Origin: an uncultured Prevotellaceae bacterium
GTDB lineage: Bacteria; Bacteroidota; Bacteroidia; Bacteroidales; Muribaculaceae
DNA length: 64,000 nt
Assembly (NCBI GenBank): GCA_900318205.1
Contig: ONJS01000003.1
Coordinates: forward strand, 62,001 to 126,000
Reading direction: 5' to 3'
Shown here one piece after another: positions 9,278 through 16,776 of this stretch. The first letter of the stretch is position 1; every line of letters begins with the position of its first letter. A model generated the notes under the pieces. The model made no database searches and was not told the DNA's origin. It saw only the letters and a program-made list of their open reading frames with translations. Both the position numbers and the translations under genes were made by a program.

Positions 9278-11299
9278 CTATCCCAAAATGACGTCAATAA
9301 TCATGTTGATATCGCTCAGGCTTACTTCTCCGTCATTATTGACATCGGCACGTCTCCTTGTATCGTTATCGACTTTTCCACCCAAGACAATGTCGATGAC
9401 GACATTGATATCACTCACGTTGACCTCACCGTCACCGTTCACGTCGCCATTCTTATCTTCAATGTTGAGCACATAACGTATACCTGCATTGATATCGAGT
9501 TTGCCGCTTCCCCAGCGCTCAGGATTACCAGAGGTCACGTAACTGTCTCTATAGCTAGTATGCCTGAGCACGTCACGGACATCTGCTGTACTCAATTGCG
9601 GATTGGCCTGCAGCCACAAGGCAATGGCTCCAGTCACCACTGGTGCCGACATCGATGTTCCCAAATCAGGACAATAAGTGTATTCCACACCATCGACAAC
9701 GGCCGAAGGCTGCCAATACTGGATATTGTGCGCTTCAGTGTCATACCTGTTGGCTGACGAAATGACCACACTGCCAGGGGCGCAGACATCAGGACGCGAA
9801 ATCCCATTCAGGTCAGGACCATAAGAGGAATAATAAGACATCCTGAACGGCTCACTGTTGAAACGGTAATACAAACTGCCATCACGCAAGGGAACATATT
9901 GCTTGGTATTATATGATCCTACCGAAATCACACTGTCATTTGTCGCCAGGTCACTGATTGATCCATCGGCTGAGCCTGATGAAGCCCAAGGGAAACCAAA
10001 GTTGCTGAATGGGGCATATTGAGAGGTCCAGATGGCAAGATCAGTTGATAAGGGACTGTAGTATTGAACTCCAAGTACATAATAAGATGCCTTGGCTGTC
10101 ATATCCAAGTTGACGAGTGAGGAACCGTTACCATTACCCTCGATGGTACCTGAAAAGTCAATAGAACCATTAAAATACTGGGCCAACAGTTCATCGCTCT
10201 GTGTATCAAAGTGGGCAGAAACGCCCGTGGTTGTCGTACCAAGCGAACGAGACTTGTACAAAATGTTTCCATTTCTTGTATCAACGACAATCAACCTAGA
10301 GTTAAAGGGTTTTCCTCCCCTACTCCATGCGTTGACACAGCCAGAACTTCTGGATGAATATCTATACTTGTTCAACAGGACAGTAACGGTATCATTCTTG
10401 GTGTTCAACGTCTCATGGATACACACCGGAGCGTCACCATCGTTACCAGCCGAAACGACAAACAATCGTCCCGGACCTGACAACTGCTTGATGACAGATG
10501 ACAGGAATGAAGTGCCATCGTGGGCACCGACATTACAGCCCATGCTGATGTTCACCACATAGGGTTTACCGACGCGCTTGGCATAATCATCGATGTAGCT
10601 GATGCAATGGGCAAGGCGCACGTCGTTCAATTCACCTTCAGGCATACCGCAAGCCACGATGTCGGCCCCAGGAGCGATGCCATACCAGCCGTTGCCTTCA
10701 TAACTGCCGGCAGCGATACCTGCAGTCTGAGTTCCATGGGTAGTCTTGGGATCGTCGGTGGTCAATGCCTTGATCCTATCGACCGTTTCAAAACATGAGC
10801 CCGGAAGTACAATCCTGTTCACCATGACCTGTCTACCCGAATCATCAAAGGGCAGATACACAGCCTTGACACGATTGTTGCCATCCTTATCAAAAAAGTT
10901 GATGTGGTTGAAATCAAATCCACAATCTATCACACCCACGATAATGCCACTACCGTCGTACGGCTGGTCAAGTCGTAGTCCCTCATGCACTGGATCCACA
11001 CGCGAGTAATAGCGAGCACTATCACAATACGTGTAAATGGGGATAGCCTTGGAAGCATGTAATACTCCACTAAATTCCTTGAGGTCATAAGGCTGGTAGG
11101 TGCTGGGGACTTGGGCGGTAATGATACCATCAAATCTTGACGTAATCGTCAAGCCGGCATTACGCAATTGAGTCAAGCTGACATCGTCGTTGACCGAGAT
11201 GAAAGCATCATAATAGTCGGTGTCGGTATTTTGTGCTTCAAGCGTCAGTCCAGCAAAGGACAAAGCAAAAAGCATCATTGCTAACATGAAATGTTTCAT
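9278..11299 (-). CDS. Secreted subtilisin-like serine protease (S8) with C-terminal dockerin-type repeat
   Basis: Paralogue of the next gene in the operon, 673 residues from the chosen start. The open frame extends 26 codons further upstream, but the ATG at 11299 gives a clean signal peptide (MKHFMLAMMLFALSFAGLTL) and lies about 50 bases after the promoter -7 box. The triad is Asp125 (VGVIDCGFDF), His188 (TTHGTQTAGIAAG) and Ser549 (LGTSMSAP). The usual HGTH is HGTQ here, which leaves the catalytic His intact. Residues 618-673 carry two well-conserved calcium-type loops (NGDVNGDGEVNVSDIN and ADVNNDGEVSLSDIN), more canonical than in the paralogue. It is the first gene of the protease-protease-ruvA-sprA operon. 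Confidence 0.9.
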   Translation of the reverse strand: MKHFMLAMMLFALSFAGLTLEAQNTDTDYYDAFISVNDDVSLTQLRNAGLTITSRFDGIITAQVPSTYQPYDLKEFSGVLHASKAIPIYTYCDSARYYSRVDPVHEGLRLDQPYDGSGIIVGVIDCGFDFNHINFFDKDGNNRVKAVYLPFDDSGRQVMVNRIVLPGSCFETVDRIKALTTDDPKTTHGTQTAGIAAGSYEGNGWYGIAPGADIVACGMPEGELNDVRLAHCISYIDDYAKRVGKPYVVNISMGCNVGAHDGTSFLSSVIKQLSGPGRLFVVSAGNDGDAPVCIHETLNTKNDTVTVLLNKYRYSSRSSGCVNAWSRGGKPFNSRLIVVDTRNGNILYKSRSLGTTTTGVSAHFDTQSDELLAQYFNGSIDFSGTIEGNGNGSSLVNLDMTAKASYYVLGVQYYSPLSTDLAIWTSQYAPFSNFGFPWASSGSADGSISDLATNDSVISVGSYNTKQYVPLRDGSLYYRFNSEPFRMSYYSSYGPDLNGISRPDVCAPGSVVISSANRYDTEAHNIQYWQPSAVVDGVEYTYCPDLGTSMSAPVVTGAIALWLQANPQLSTADVRDVLRHTSYRDSYVTSGNPERWGSGKLDINAGIRYVLNIEDKNGDVNGDGEVNVSDINVVIDIVLGGKVDNDTRRRADVNNDGEVSLSDINMIIDVILG

Positions 11300-11348
11300 A
11301 CTTTCAGAAAAAAGAAATATAGGTACCTTTTGATCACACATTAATTTG

Positions 11349-11356
11349 CAAAAGTA
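11349..11356 (-). promoter_or_regulatory. Promoter -7 box for the protease-ruvA-sprA operon
   Basis: TACTTTTG on the minus strand fits the Bacteroidetes -7 consensus TAnnTTTG, about 50 bases before the first protease start codon. No TTTG lies at the ideal 19-20 base spacing, so the -33 element is weak or different. Confidence 0.55.
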
Positions 11357-11462
11357 CGATTTTTTCTTCAAACACATTATATATTAACAAAAAACTTGAC
11401 AAAAAACTTTCAGCTTTAGCCTTTTAACCTCAAAACGACAAGGTGAATTGAGACAAATCAAG

Positions 11463-11492
11463 CAGGCGGCTGAAATCTTTCAGTCGCCTGCA
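11463..11492 (-). terminator. Hairpin terminator after the TPR gene
   Basis: A 14-bp stem containing one G-T pair (GCAGGCGGCTGAAA paired with TTTCAGTCGCCTGC, 2-base loop) lies 30 bases past the TPR stop codon. The T-tract on the minus strand is short and mixed (TTGATTTG). It belongs to a hairpin family seen repeatedly in this window. Confidence 0.6.
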
Positions 11493-11524
11493 CAGTATGG
11501 TTTAATAATGGGGTATAAGGCTTA

Positions 11525-13153
11525 TTACTTCAAGCTATTGACGTAATTGCGCAGAGACTCATTTTCGGGATCGTACTCAAGCCACTTCTGGTAGTATGTC
11601 TTGGCAGTTGCCTTGTCACCCTTGGTGAAGTAGTAGGTGGCCAGGTAGTTGTAGGCATACTTAAAGTAGCGGGCGTATTCTTCCTTGTTCGGCTTCTTAT
11701 CGAGAATGTTGAGCAACTCGTTATAGGCAGCCAGTGCAGCGCCATTGTTGTTGTCACCCTCACGGAACCTGGCAATCTTGGCCTTCTGGTTCACAATCTG
11801 CACATTGTCGGGAACCAACTTGTCCACCTCGTCGATATACTTCTGTGACTTAGCAAGAGCATCAGCTTTGGTAGCATCGTCCACACCCTCAGTGTCGGCA
11901 ACACCCAGATAGTAGTTAGACAGGGTGAAGATGTCGTTGGACTTGCGGTTTTCCACGTCGTTCACCAGACGCTGGTAGTACTCGGCAGCCTTTACAAAGT
12001 TTCCTGCATCGGCATAGGTGTCACCCAGGTTACGGATGAGGTCGGTGTTCTTGGGATTCAGGTCAATGGCCTTGTTGTAGGCATCGATTGCCTCCTCAGC
12101 GAAACCGGCGGTCTGCAGAGCCTGACCGAAGTCAGTGTAGTCGCGCACCTCGTAGTTGGAACCTTGGGGAACTGCGTTAGCGAAGAATGAGCGGCCAGCC
12201 TCAACTGCCTCGGCCCACTTCTGGAGCTGAACCAGGTTGTAAAGCTGCATACGCTTCATGTAGAACACTTTGCTGTCAGCAGGATTCAGCTTGTTTACCA
12301 GACTGGTAGCCAGATCGAGAGACTCCTGATACTTCTCACCGAAGAAGAGCAGCTGTACATAGCGCACCTCATCCTGGGCGAAGTGGTTGGGGTTCTTGAT
12401 GTACTTGCCGTACTGCTCGGCTGCCTTGGCACCCAGGTTGTCGGCATAGTACTTCTCGGCGAGCTCACGCTGAACCAGTGCTGAGTTGGGCACCTTGGCC
12501 TGCAGCTCCTCAAGACGCTCGATAGCCATCTCGGGATTTACATTAAAGTAAGTGTTGGCATACTTTACATAGGCCTCGATGTTGTTGGGATCCTTGTCAA
12601 AGGCCAGCTCATAGATACCAGCTGCATTACCCCAGTCCTTCTTGTCGGCCTTGGTGTCAGCCTCAAAGATGTAGCTGTCGGGGTCATCGGCATTCCACTT
12701 ACGAGCATTCTTGATGCATTTCTCAATGTCCTTGGCATAGGTGGTGGGGTTAGCATCGTAGTAAGCACGTGCAATTTCCATCTCCAGCTTAGAATCCTTC
12801 TTGAGTAACTTGCGAGCCTTCTCCAGGAGAACCTTCACGTCGCCACCGTTCTTGAGAGCAATCGCTGCCTGTCCTACATAGTTGTAGGGATTCATAGCAT
12901 CGGCAGCAATACCTTTCTCAAAGTTGGCAGCAGCCTCGGCCACCTTACCCTGGTGCAGAGCAATCTGACCCAGGTAGTAGAAAGCCTCTGCCTTGTTGGT
13001 CTGAGGCGAGTTCAGGTTACGCTCGAGCAACTCCTTGGCATTGTCAAGCTTGTCAACCTTGTAGTACTCAATACCGTCCTTGTAACCCTGTGCGTTAGCG
13101 ATCAGGGATGCACCCATCAACATGAGTGATGCAAAAAAGAATTTCCTTTTCAT
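11525..13153 (-). CDS. Exported tetratricopeptide-repeat protein
   Basis: 542 residues with a Sec signal peptide (MKRKFFFASLMLMGASLIANAQG) followed by an almost continuous array of TPR helices. Clear units include AFYYLGQIALHQGKVAEAAA, AIDAYNKAIDLNPKNTDLIR and AKTYYQKWLEYDPENESLRN. No enzymatic motif is visible, so a periplasmic or outer-membrane scaffold role is the most that can be inferred. It is the last gene of a three-gene run with the PstS-like lipoprotein 82 bases upstream and the 2-TM protein before that. I see no promoter in the 82-base gap, so it is probably co-transcribed. In Bacteroides relatives similar TPR and PstS-like genes sit with ExbB/ExbD/TonB genes (recalled, not checked). 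No such genes are here. Confidence 0.85.
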   Translation of the reverse strand: MKRKFFFASLMLMGASLIANAQGYKDGIEYYKVDKLDNAKELLERNLNSPQTNKAEAFYYLGQIALHQGKVAEAAANFEKGIAADAMNPYNYVGQAAIALKNGGDVKVLLEKARKLLKKDSKLEMEIARAYYDANPTTYAKDIEKCIKNARKWNADDPDSYIFEADTKADKKDWGNAAGIYELAFDKDPNNIEAYVKYANTYFNVNPEMAIERLEELQAKVPNSALVQRELAEKYYADNLGAKAAEQYGKYIKNPNHFAQDEVRYVQLLFFGEKYQESLDLATSLVNKLNPADSKVFYMKRMQLYNLVQLQKWAEAVEAGRSFFANAVPQGSNYEVRDYTDFGQALQTAGFAEEAIDAYNKAIDLNPKNTDLIRNLGDTYADAGNFVKAAEYYQRLVNDVENRKSNDIFTLSNYYLGVADTEGVDDATKADALAKSQKYIDEVDKLVPDNVQIVNQKAKIARFREGDNNNGAALAAYNELLNILDKKPNKEEYARYFKYAYNYLATYYFTKGDKATAKTYYQKWLEYDPENESLRNYVNSLK

Positions 13154-13235
13154 TGTAGTAACAATTTAATGTTGATATTTATAAGTTCGTTTTGTTTGAT
13201 TATTCACATTGCAAGTTCCGTGCCAGAATTCCAAA

Positions 13236-14225
13236 TCACTGTACTTCAACATACCGAACAGGTTCTGCAGCGGGCAAAATACCCGTTTGAAGAATGATTT
13301 TCTGGCCAATGACTCCAGTCAGGAAAGTGTAGAAGCCATGATCAAGCGTCCCGTTATAGGAAGCATCGATAGCCCAGATGGAACGCACGAGCGGATAGTC
13401 TCCACTGTAGATATGAGCCTGATAGGGTTTCACGCCCTGGATTTGTTCATCACCACGCAAGGGCATCACCTTGATGCGATCGGTGAAGTCAACAACGCTG
13501 ACATCGTTCTTGGTCTGCAGTTCCTCATACTTTTGTTCAATGGGAATCTCGGCCGACTTCAGGTCACTGGTAATCCAACTCACGCCAATGAATCCAATTA
13601 CATTTTTATACTCTTCTACCGCATTAAAGACTTCACGGCTTGAACCACGCGCATAGACATTGGGACCAAAGTTGCCTCCATTGAGGAATTTGTCCTTCAT
13701 GTAATGTACAACACCTGTTCCCGAACCGTCAAACATGACCTTGATGGTATCGTTCTTCAATTTGGTCGGGTACACCTCGCCCCAACGTTTCACTTTACCC
13801 GTGAAGATATCACGCAGGTCGTCCATCGACAGTTCAGCGATGTCGTTCTGCTTGTTGACGATAATAGCAATAGCATCGACGGCAATCATCTTGGAACGAT
13901 AGCCGCGGCCCAACTTCTTCAAGCTCTTCTTCTGGTCGGGAGTCAAGTCATGGGAAATGATGATCAAGTCAACCCTGTTTTGGAAAAGCGAATCGAGCGC
14001 GTCATGCTCATTGATATAATCGGGCATGATGCTGGCCTCGGGGTACTGGTACTCAAAGACAGCTATCTCTTGCTCCAGCACACTCTCAAAGGACTCGTCA
14101 CACATGATGCGTGCAATACCACGCGTGCTAGAACTCTTGGGCTTGTTATAACCACATGACAGCAGTGTCATTGAGAACAACAGAACTGCTATAAGAGCAC
14201 ACAGATTATTTTTTCTCGTCATCAT
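13236..14225 (-). CDS. PstS-like phosphate-binding lipoprotein
   Basis: 329-residue periplasmic binding protein-like lipoprotein. The signal MMTRKNNLCALIAVLLFSMT ends in a lipobox (LLSC then G), so it should be lipid-anchored. The body has the PstS-like ligand-binding signature FDGSGTGVVHYMKDKFLNGG and a conserved Ser/Arg loop (ARGSSREVFNAVEEY). No PstC, PstA or PstB transporter genes are adjacent, so classical ABC phosphate uptake is not supported by context. The start codon lies inside the last 20 bases of the 2-TM gene, and a second ATG directly follows the first. The overlap suggests translational coupling. Ligand inferred from family only. Confidence 0.82.
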   Translation of the reverse strand: MMTRKNNLCALIAVLLFSMTLLSCGYNKPKSSSTRGIARIMCDESFESVLEQEIAVFEYQYPEASIMPDYINEHDALDSLFQNRVDLIIISHDLTPDQKKSLKKLGRGYRSKMIAVDAIAIIVNKQNDIAELSMDDLRDIFTGKVKRWGEVYPTKLKNDTIKVMFDGSGTGVVHYMKDKFLNGGNFGPNVYARGSSREVFNAVEEYKNVIGFIGVSWITSDLKSAEIPIEQKYEELQTKNDVSVVDFTDRIKVMPLRGDEQIQGVKPYQAHIYSGDYPLVRSIWAIDASYNGTLDHGFYTFLTGVIGQKIILQTGILPAAEPVRYVEVQ

Positions 14226-14523
14226 TTTTATTTGTCATTTGATTTAATCGGTCACTGTAGGTCGTATAAACCTCATCGTCGTCATTGTCATAGGTGCGCA
14301 TACCGTAAGTATGCTCTCCCTTGACCTCGCGATAACCGCGATAGATACCATAGGCGGCAAAGACCGCGACAAAGAACCACCTGACTGCATTCCACAACGG
14401 AGTGAGATTCCAGTCAAAGTAATTAATGGCCAGCAAGAATGCCATTCCTAAGTAAACCAGAACCATGAAGATGCCAAACAACACCTTCACGACCTGAGTC
14501 ATACTTGTCTGTTTATTCTTCAT
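14206..14523 (-). CDS. Small two-TM inner-membrane protein
   Basis: 105 residues from the ATG at 14523, chosen over an upstream in-frame ATG because MKNKQTSMTQVVKVLFGIF gives a natural membrane-protein start. Two hydrophobic segments (about residues 10-33 and 46-62) are followed by an acidic tail (YDNDDDEVYTT ... NKNDDEKK). No known motif. Its 3' end overlaps the PstS-like gene, marking it as first gene of the operon. In related genomes I recall a similar small protein between ExbD and PstS-like genes, but that partner set is absent here. Function unknown. Confidence 0.75.
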   Translation of the reverse strand: MKNKQTSMTQVVKVLFGIFMVLVYLGMAFLLAINYFDWNLTPLWNAVRWFFVAVFAAYGIYRGYREVKGEHTYGMRTYDNDDDEVYTTYSDRLNQMTNKNDDEKK

Positions 14524-14741
14524 ATATCGTTTATGTTTCAGTATCGATTCTGCCCTTAGACTGCGACAGCACAAAATAGTTTATAACTATCAAACGACAA
14601 AATTAACAATTAATCCTGATTCTTGGTGTTAAATTAATAAAAATTGTGGCCCATCATGGTTAAAAAAGTTTTGCCGTTGGATTTAAAATATGCACAATGA
14701 AGAGAGAACAACGTTAAAACGGCATATTTTCCTCAAATTCG

Positions 14742-14772
14742 TTGTTAGTTATAAAAATAAAGCGTATCTTTG
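14742..14772 (+). promoter_or_regulatory. Orphan forward promoter in an intergenic region
   Basis: TTG at 14742-14744, a 20-base spacer and TATCTTTG at 14765-14772 form a good Bacteroidetes promoter on the plus strand. Both flanking protein genes are on the minus strand, so it drives no protein gene. A terminator hairpin follows at 14817. Confidence 0.55.
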
Positions 14773-14778
14773 CATCAC

Positions 14779-14850
14779 CTTAAATCAAACTTTTATTCAT
14801 ACTATTTTTTCCTAGGGCACCTTCGTTGTGAAACGAAGTGCTTTTTTTCT
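14779..14850 (+). ncRNA. Candidate small RNA of about 70 nt
   Basis: The stretch between the orphan promoter and a forward intrinsic terminator contains no plausible reading frame. The predicted transcript is AT-rich at its 5' end and closes with the terminator hairpin. It lies in the 373-base gap between two minus-strand genes. The rest of that gap holds nothing I recognise. No RNA family assigned. Confidence 0.45.
14817..14848 (+). terminator. Intrinsic terminator of the small-RNA candidate
   Basis: GCAC-C-TTCGTT pairs with AACGAA-GTGC (ten pairs, one bulged C, GTGA loop), followed by seven T on the plus strand. On the minus strand the hairpin is followed by CCTAGG and A residues, so it is oriented forward. 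Confidence 0.7.
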
Positions 14851-14896
14851 CGCGCCGAAAACAGCGACTGAATGATTCTCATCATCCCAAGAGTCG

Positions 14897-15601
14897 TTAA
14901 TCTTCTTTACCCATAGTAATGACCCATTTGTCCCACGGCTCATTAATATCTTTAGGGTTATCGCTGCCAACATCCTCCCCAGTATAGTAGCCGCGAACGG
15001 TGTACCGGTTCTTGACATGGTAGAAATCATAATATGACTCATCAAACACCTGTAAAAATAACTCCTCACTCTGTAGATCGGTGCCCTGCCATGTCATAAA
15101 GGTATAGGTCGTCTCAAATGCCGAACTCGAAGTCATGCGATAGACCGCCATGCGTTCAGGCTCATAATAGAAATCGCCGTTGAAAACCGTGAAGCCGTCG
15201 TTGGTGGCCCTGGCAAAACAGTTCTCTTCCCTATCCCAGACTATCAAAGTGCTGTACTCCCGATTGCAGCCCGGACCGATCAGAATATCGACATTACCGT
15301 CAAAATTGGCATCAAGGAAATGTACGACTTTGCGTGTGATCGCATCTTGCTCACTGATGGGAACGCTCTGCATCAACATCCCATCCGCATAGATGTATAC
15401 CCGGTCAATACAGTACTCGCCTTCATGAAACTTCACCTCAAGCACATCATGTGTAGTGGGGCAATCGGCAACAGTGAACATGCCGTATTCATCAAGTTGA
15501 ACGGCTGGAACAGCCAACGGATTACTAACTGACTCATCTTGCTGTGCCACAACGACAAGCGTCGATGCCAGCATCAGCGCAGCGACAACGTACCTTTTCA
15601 T
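14897..15601 (-). CDS. Secreted protein of unknown function
   Basis: 234 residues from the ATG at 15601. The frame continues 15 codons upstream, but MKRYVVAALMLASTLVVVAQ is a good Sec signal peptide. The mature part includes HFLDANFDGNVDILIGPG, a calcium-binding/FG-GAP-like loop as found in XAC2610-type proteins, then an aromatic-rich C-terminal half (ESYYDFYHVKNRYTVRGYY). No catalytic motif. It lies 110 bases after the GtrA-like gene, and I see no clear promoter between them, so read-through is possible. Function unknown. Confidence 0.7.
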   Translation of the reverse strand: MKRYVVAALMLASTLVVVAQQDESVSNPLAVPAVQLDEYGMFTVADCPTTHDVLEVKFHEGEYCIDRVYIYADGMLMQSVPISEQDAITRKVVHFLDANFDGNVDILIGPGCNREYSTLIVWDREENCFARATNDGFTVFNGDFYYEPERMAVYRMTSSSAFETTYTFMTWQGTDLQSEELFLQVFDESYYDFYHVKNRYTVRGYYTGEDVGSDNPKDINEPWDKWVITMGKED

Positions 15602-15711
15602 AAAATACAGTATTGCTATCTTATCCATAGTTCTAATCGTAAACAATCTTCAGGCGACAAACAAAAACATCCTTTTGATTTGCCCCTATTGGCATGCGGG
15701 AGAACAATCAA

Positions 15712-16185
15712 TCACTTGCCAGAGTTGGCATTGGGGTCAACTCTGAAGGTGACAGTGCGGTTGTAGGCATAGTTGGCAAGTGTGTAAGCCACCATAGCCA
15801 CCACCATGACGATGTTCTGACCGGCCTTCTGCATCGGGAAGAAGGGGATGATATCGTCGGGCAGATTCTTCCATCCGAGACCTTCGAGCAGAATCCAGCT
15901 GACGCAAAGTTGGAGAGCAAGACAGAGCAGGAAACCGCAGACGAAGAGGAGCAGCTCGCGCTTGAAATCATTCTTGGTCTTGAATACCCAGTTGCGGTTC
16001 CACAAGAAACTATTGATGACACCGAAGATGTAGCCCACCACATTAGAGATACCATAGGAGAGGCCCATCTTGGTATTGAGCAGATAGAAGACCACGAGCG
16101 TGATGAGCGTATTGAGCACGCCAATCACACCGTATTTAAGTAGTTGTATGCCCGTTTGACGGGCCTCGGCCTTATCTATCTTCAT
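15712..16185 (-). CDS. GtrA-family four-TM membrane protein
   Basis: 157 residues with the GtrA layout: four hydrophobic helices, the first pair containing YGVIGVLNTLITLVVFYLL and GYIFGVINSFLWNRNWVFK, and the last ending in ANYAYNRTVTFR. GtrA-type proteins are linked to moving lipid-linked sugars across the inner membrane for envelope polysaccharide decoration. Substrate unknown. It has its own near-perfect promoter at 16207-16237. In other Bacteroidales I recall a GtrA gene following gldH, which fits this position. Confidence 0.88.
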   Translation of the reverse strand: MKIDKAEARQTGIQLLKYGVIGVLNTLITLVVFYLLNTKMGLSYGISNVVGYIFGVINSFLWNRNWVFKTKNDFKRELLLFVCGFLLCLALQLCVSWILLEGLGWKNLPDDIIPFFPMQKAGQNIVMVVAMVAYTLANYAYNRTVTFRVDPNANSGK

Positions 16186-16206
16186 GATAACAGTTCTTTA
16201 GCACTG

Positions 16207-16237
16207 CAAAATTAGGCAATTTTAACGAATTTGCAAA
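16207..16237 (-). promoter_or_regulatory. Promoter of the GtrA-like gene
   Basis: Minus-strand TTTG (16237-16234), exactly 19 bases, then TAATTTTG (16214-16207), ending 21 bases before the start codon. This is a textbook Bacteroidetes promoter. Confidence 0.75.
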
Positions 16238-16277
16238 AAAAACATGAAAAACATGCCTTTTTTGCACTTATCATTGA

Positions 16278-16739
16278 TTAATCAGACAGGGGTTTGGTGA
16301 TTAATCCCAGGTTGACCAAACCGCGTAGCGTGTCACATCCCTCCATCGATTGCCACACGATGACGCGGCAGGCATCCCCGGGATCAATGACATCGGCAAC
16401 GGTCACGGTATCCTGGTAAAGCGAACCAAATCCCCCACCCGTCCAGTTGCCGAACTCGTCGGCCAATACCATATTGACCTTCTTGCGAGTGACAACAGTA
16501 TCGGCTGCAATGAGGTCAACGATGAGTGAAAGGTTGCGGTATCGATAACTATTGTCATGGCGAACGGCCATGACAAGGCTATAGGTGAGTGTCGAGTCGT
16601 CATACTCGGGCACAAACGTCAACGGCAAGTCCCGATGCCAACCAATTGAGGGGATGTGCACAAGGCTGGCATGAGCCAAAACCGGCTTTTGTTGACAGCA
16701 TGGCAAGATGAACATCACGGCGGCAATGAACAATGTCAT
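16278..16739 (-). CDS. gldH: Gliding motility/T9SS lipoprotein GldH
   Basis: About 153 residues. GldH is a lipoprotein needed for gliding and linked to type IX secretion. The hydrophobic N-terminus (MTLFIAAVMFILPCC) ends in two Cys that can serve as lipobox. The body has family traits: RHDNSYRYRNLSLIVDL, then DEFGNWTGGGFGSLYQD and a final LGLITKPLSD. The open frame extends far upstream over ricT, so the start is uncertain. ATG 16739 lacks the usual basic n-region. GTG 16745 or an upstream ATG overlapping ricT (16814) would be alternatives. The ricT-gldH order matches other Bacteroidales as I remember them. With sprA it is the second T9SS-related gene here. Confidence 0.8.
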   Translation of the reverse strand: MTLFIAAVMFILPCCQQKPVLAHASLVHIPSIGWHRDLPLTFVPEYDDSTLTYSLVMAVRHDNSYRYRNLSLIVDLIAADTVVTRKKVNMVLADEFGNWTGGGFGSLYQDTVTVADVIDPGDACRVIVWQSMEGCDTLRGLVNLGLITKPLSD

Positions 16740-16776
16740 TGCCACCGCATTTGCCGATCGACAACACTTGATGCGG

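Noticed and set aside
7148-11299. Cellulosome from the dockerin-type tails
   Set aside because: No cohesin, scaffoldin or cellulase gene is seen, and the carriers are proteases and an adhesin.
13236-14225. Phosphate ABC transporter operon
   Set aside because: Only the binding protein is present, without permease or ATPase genes.
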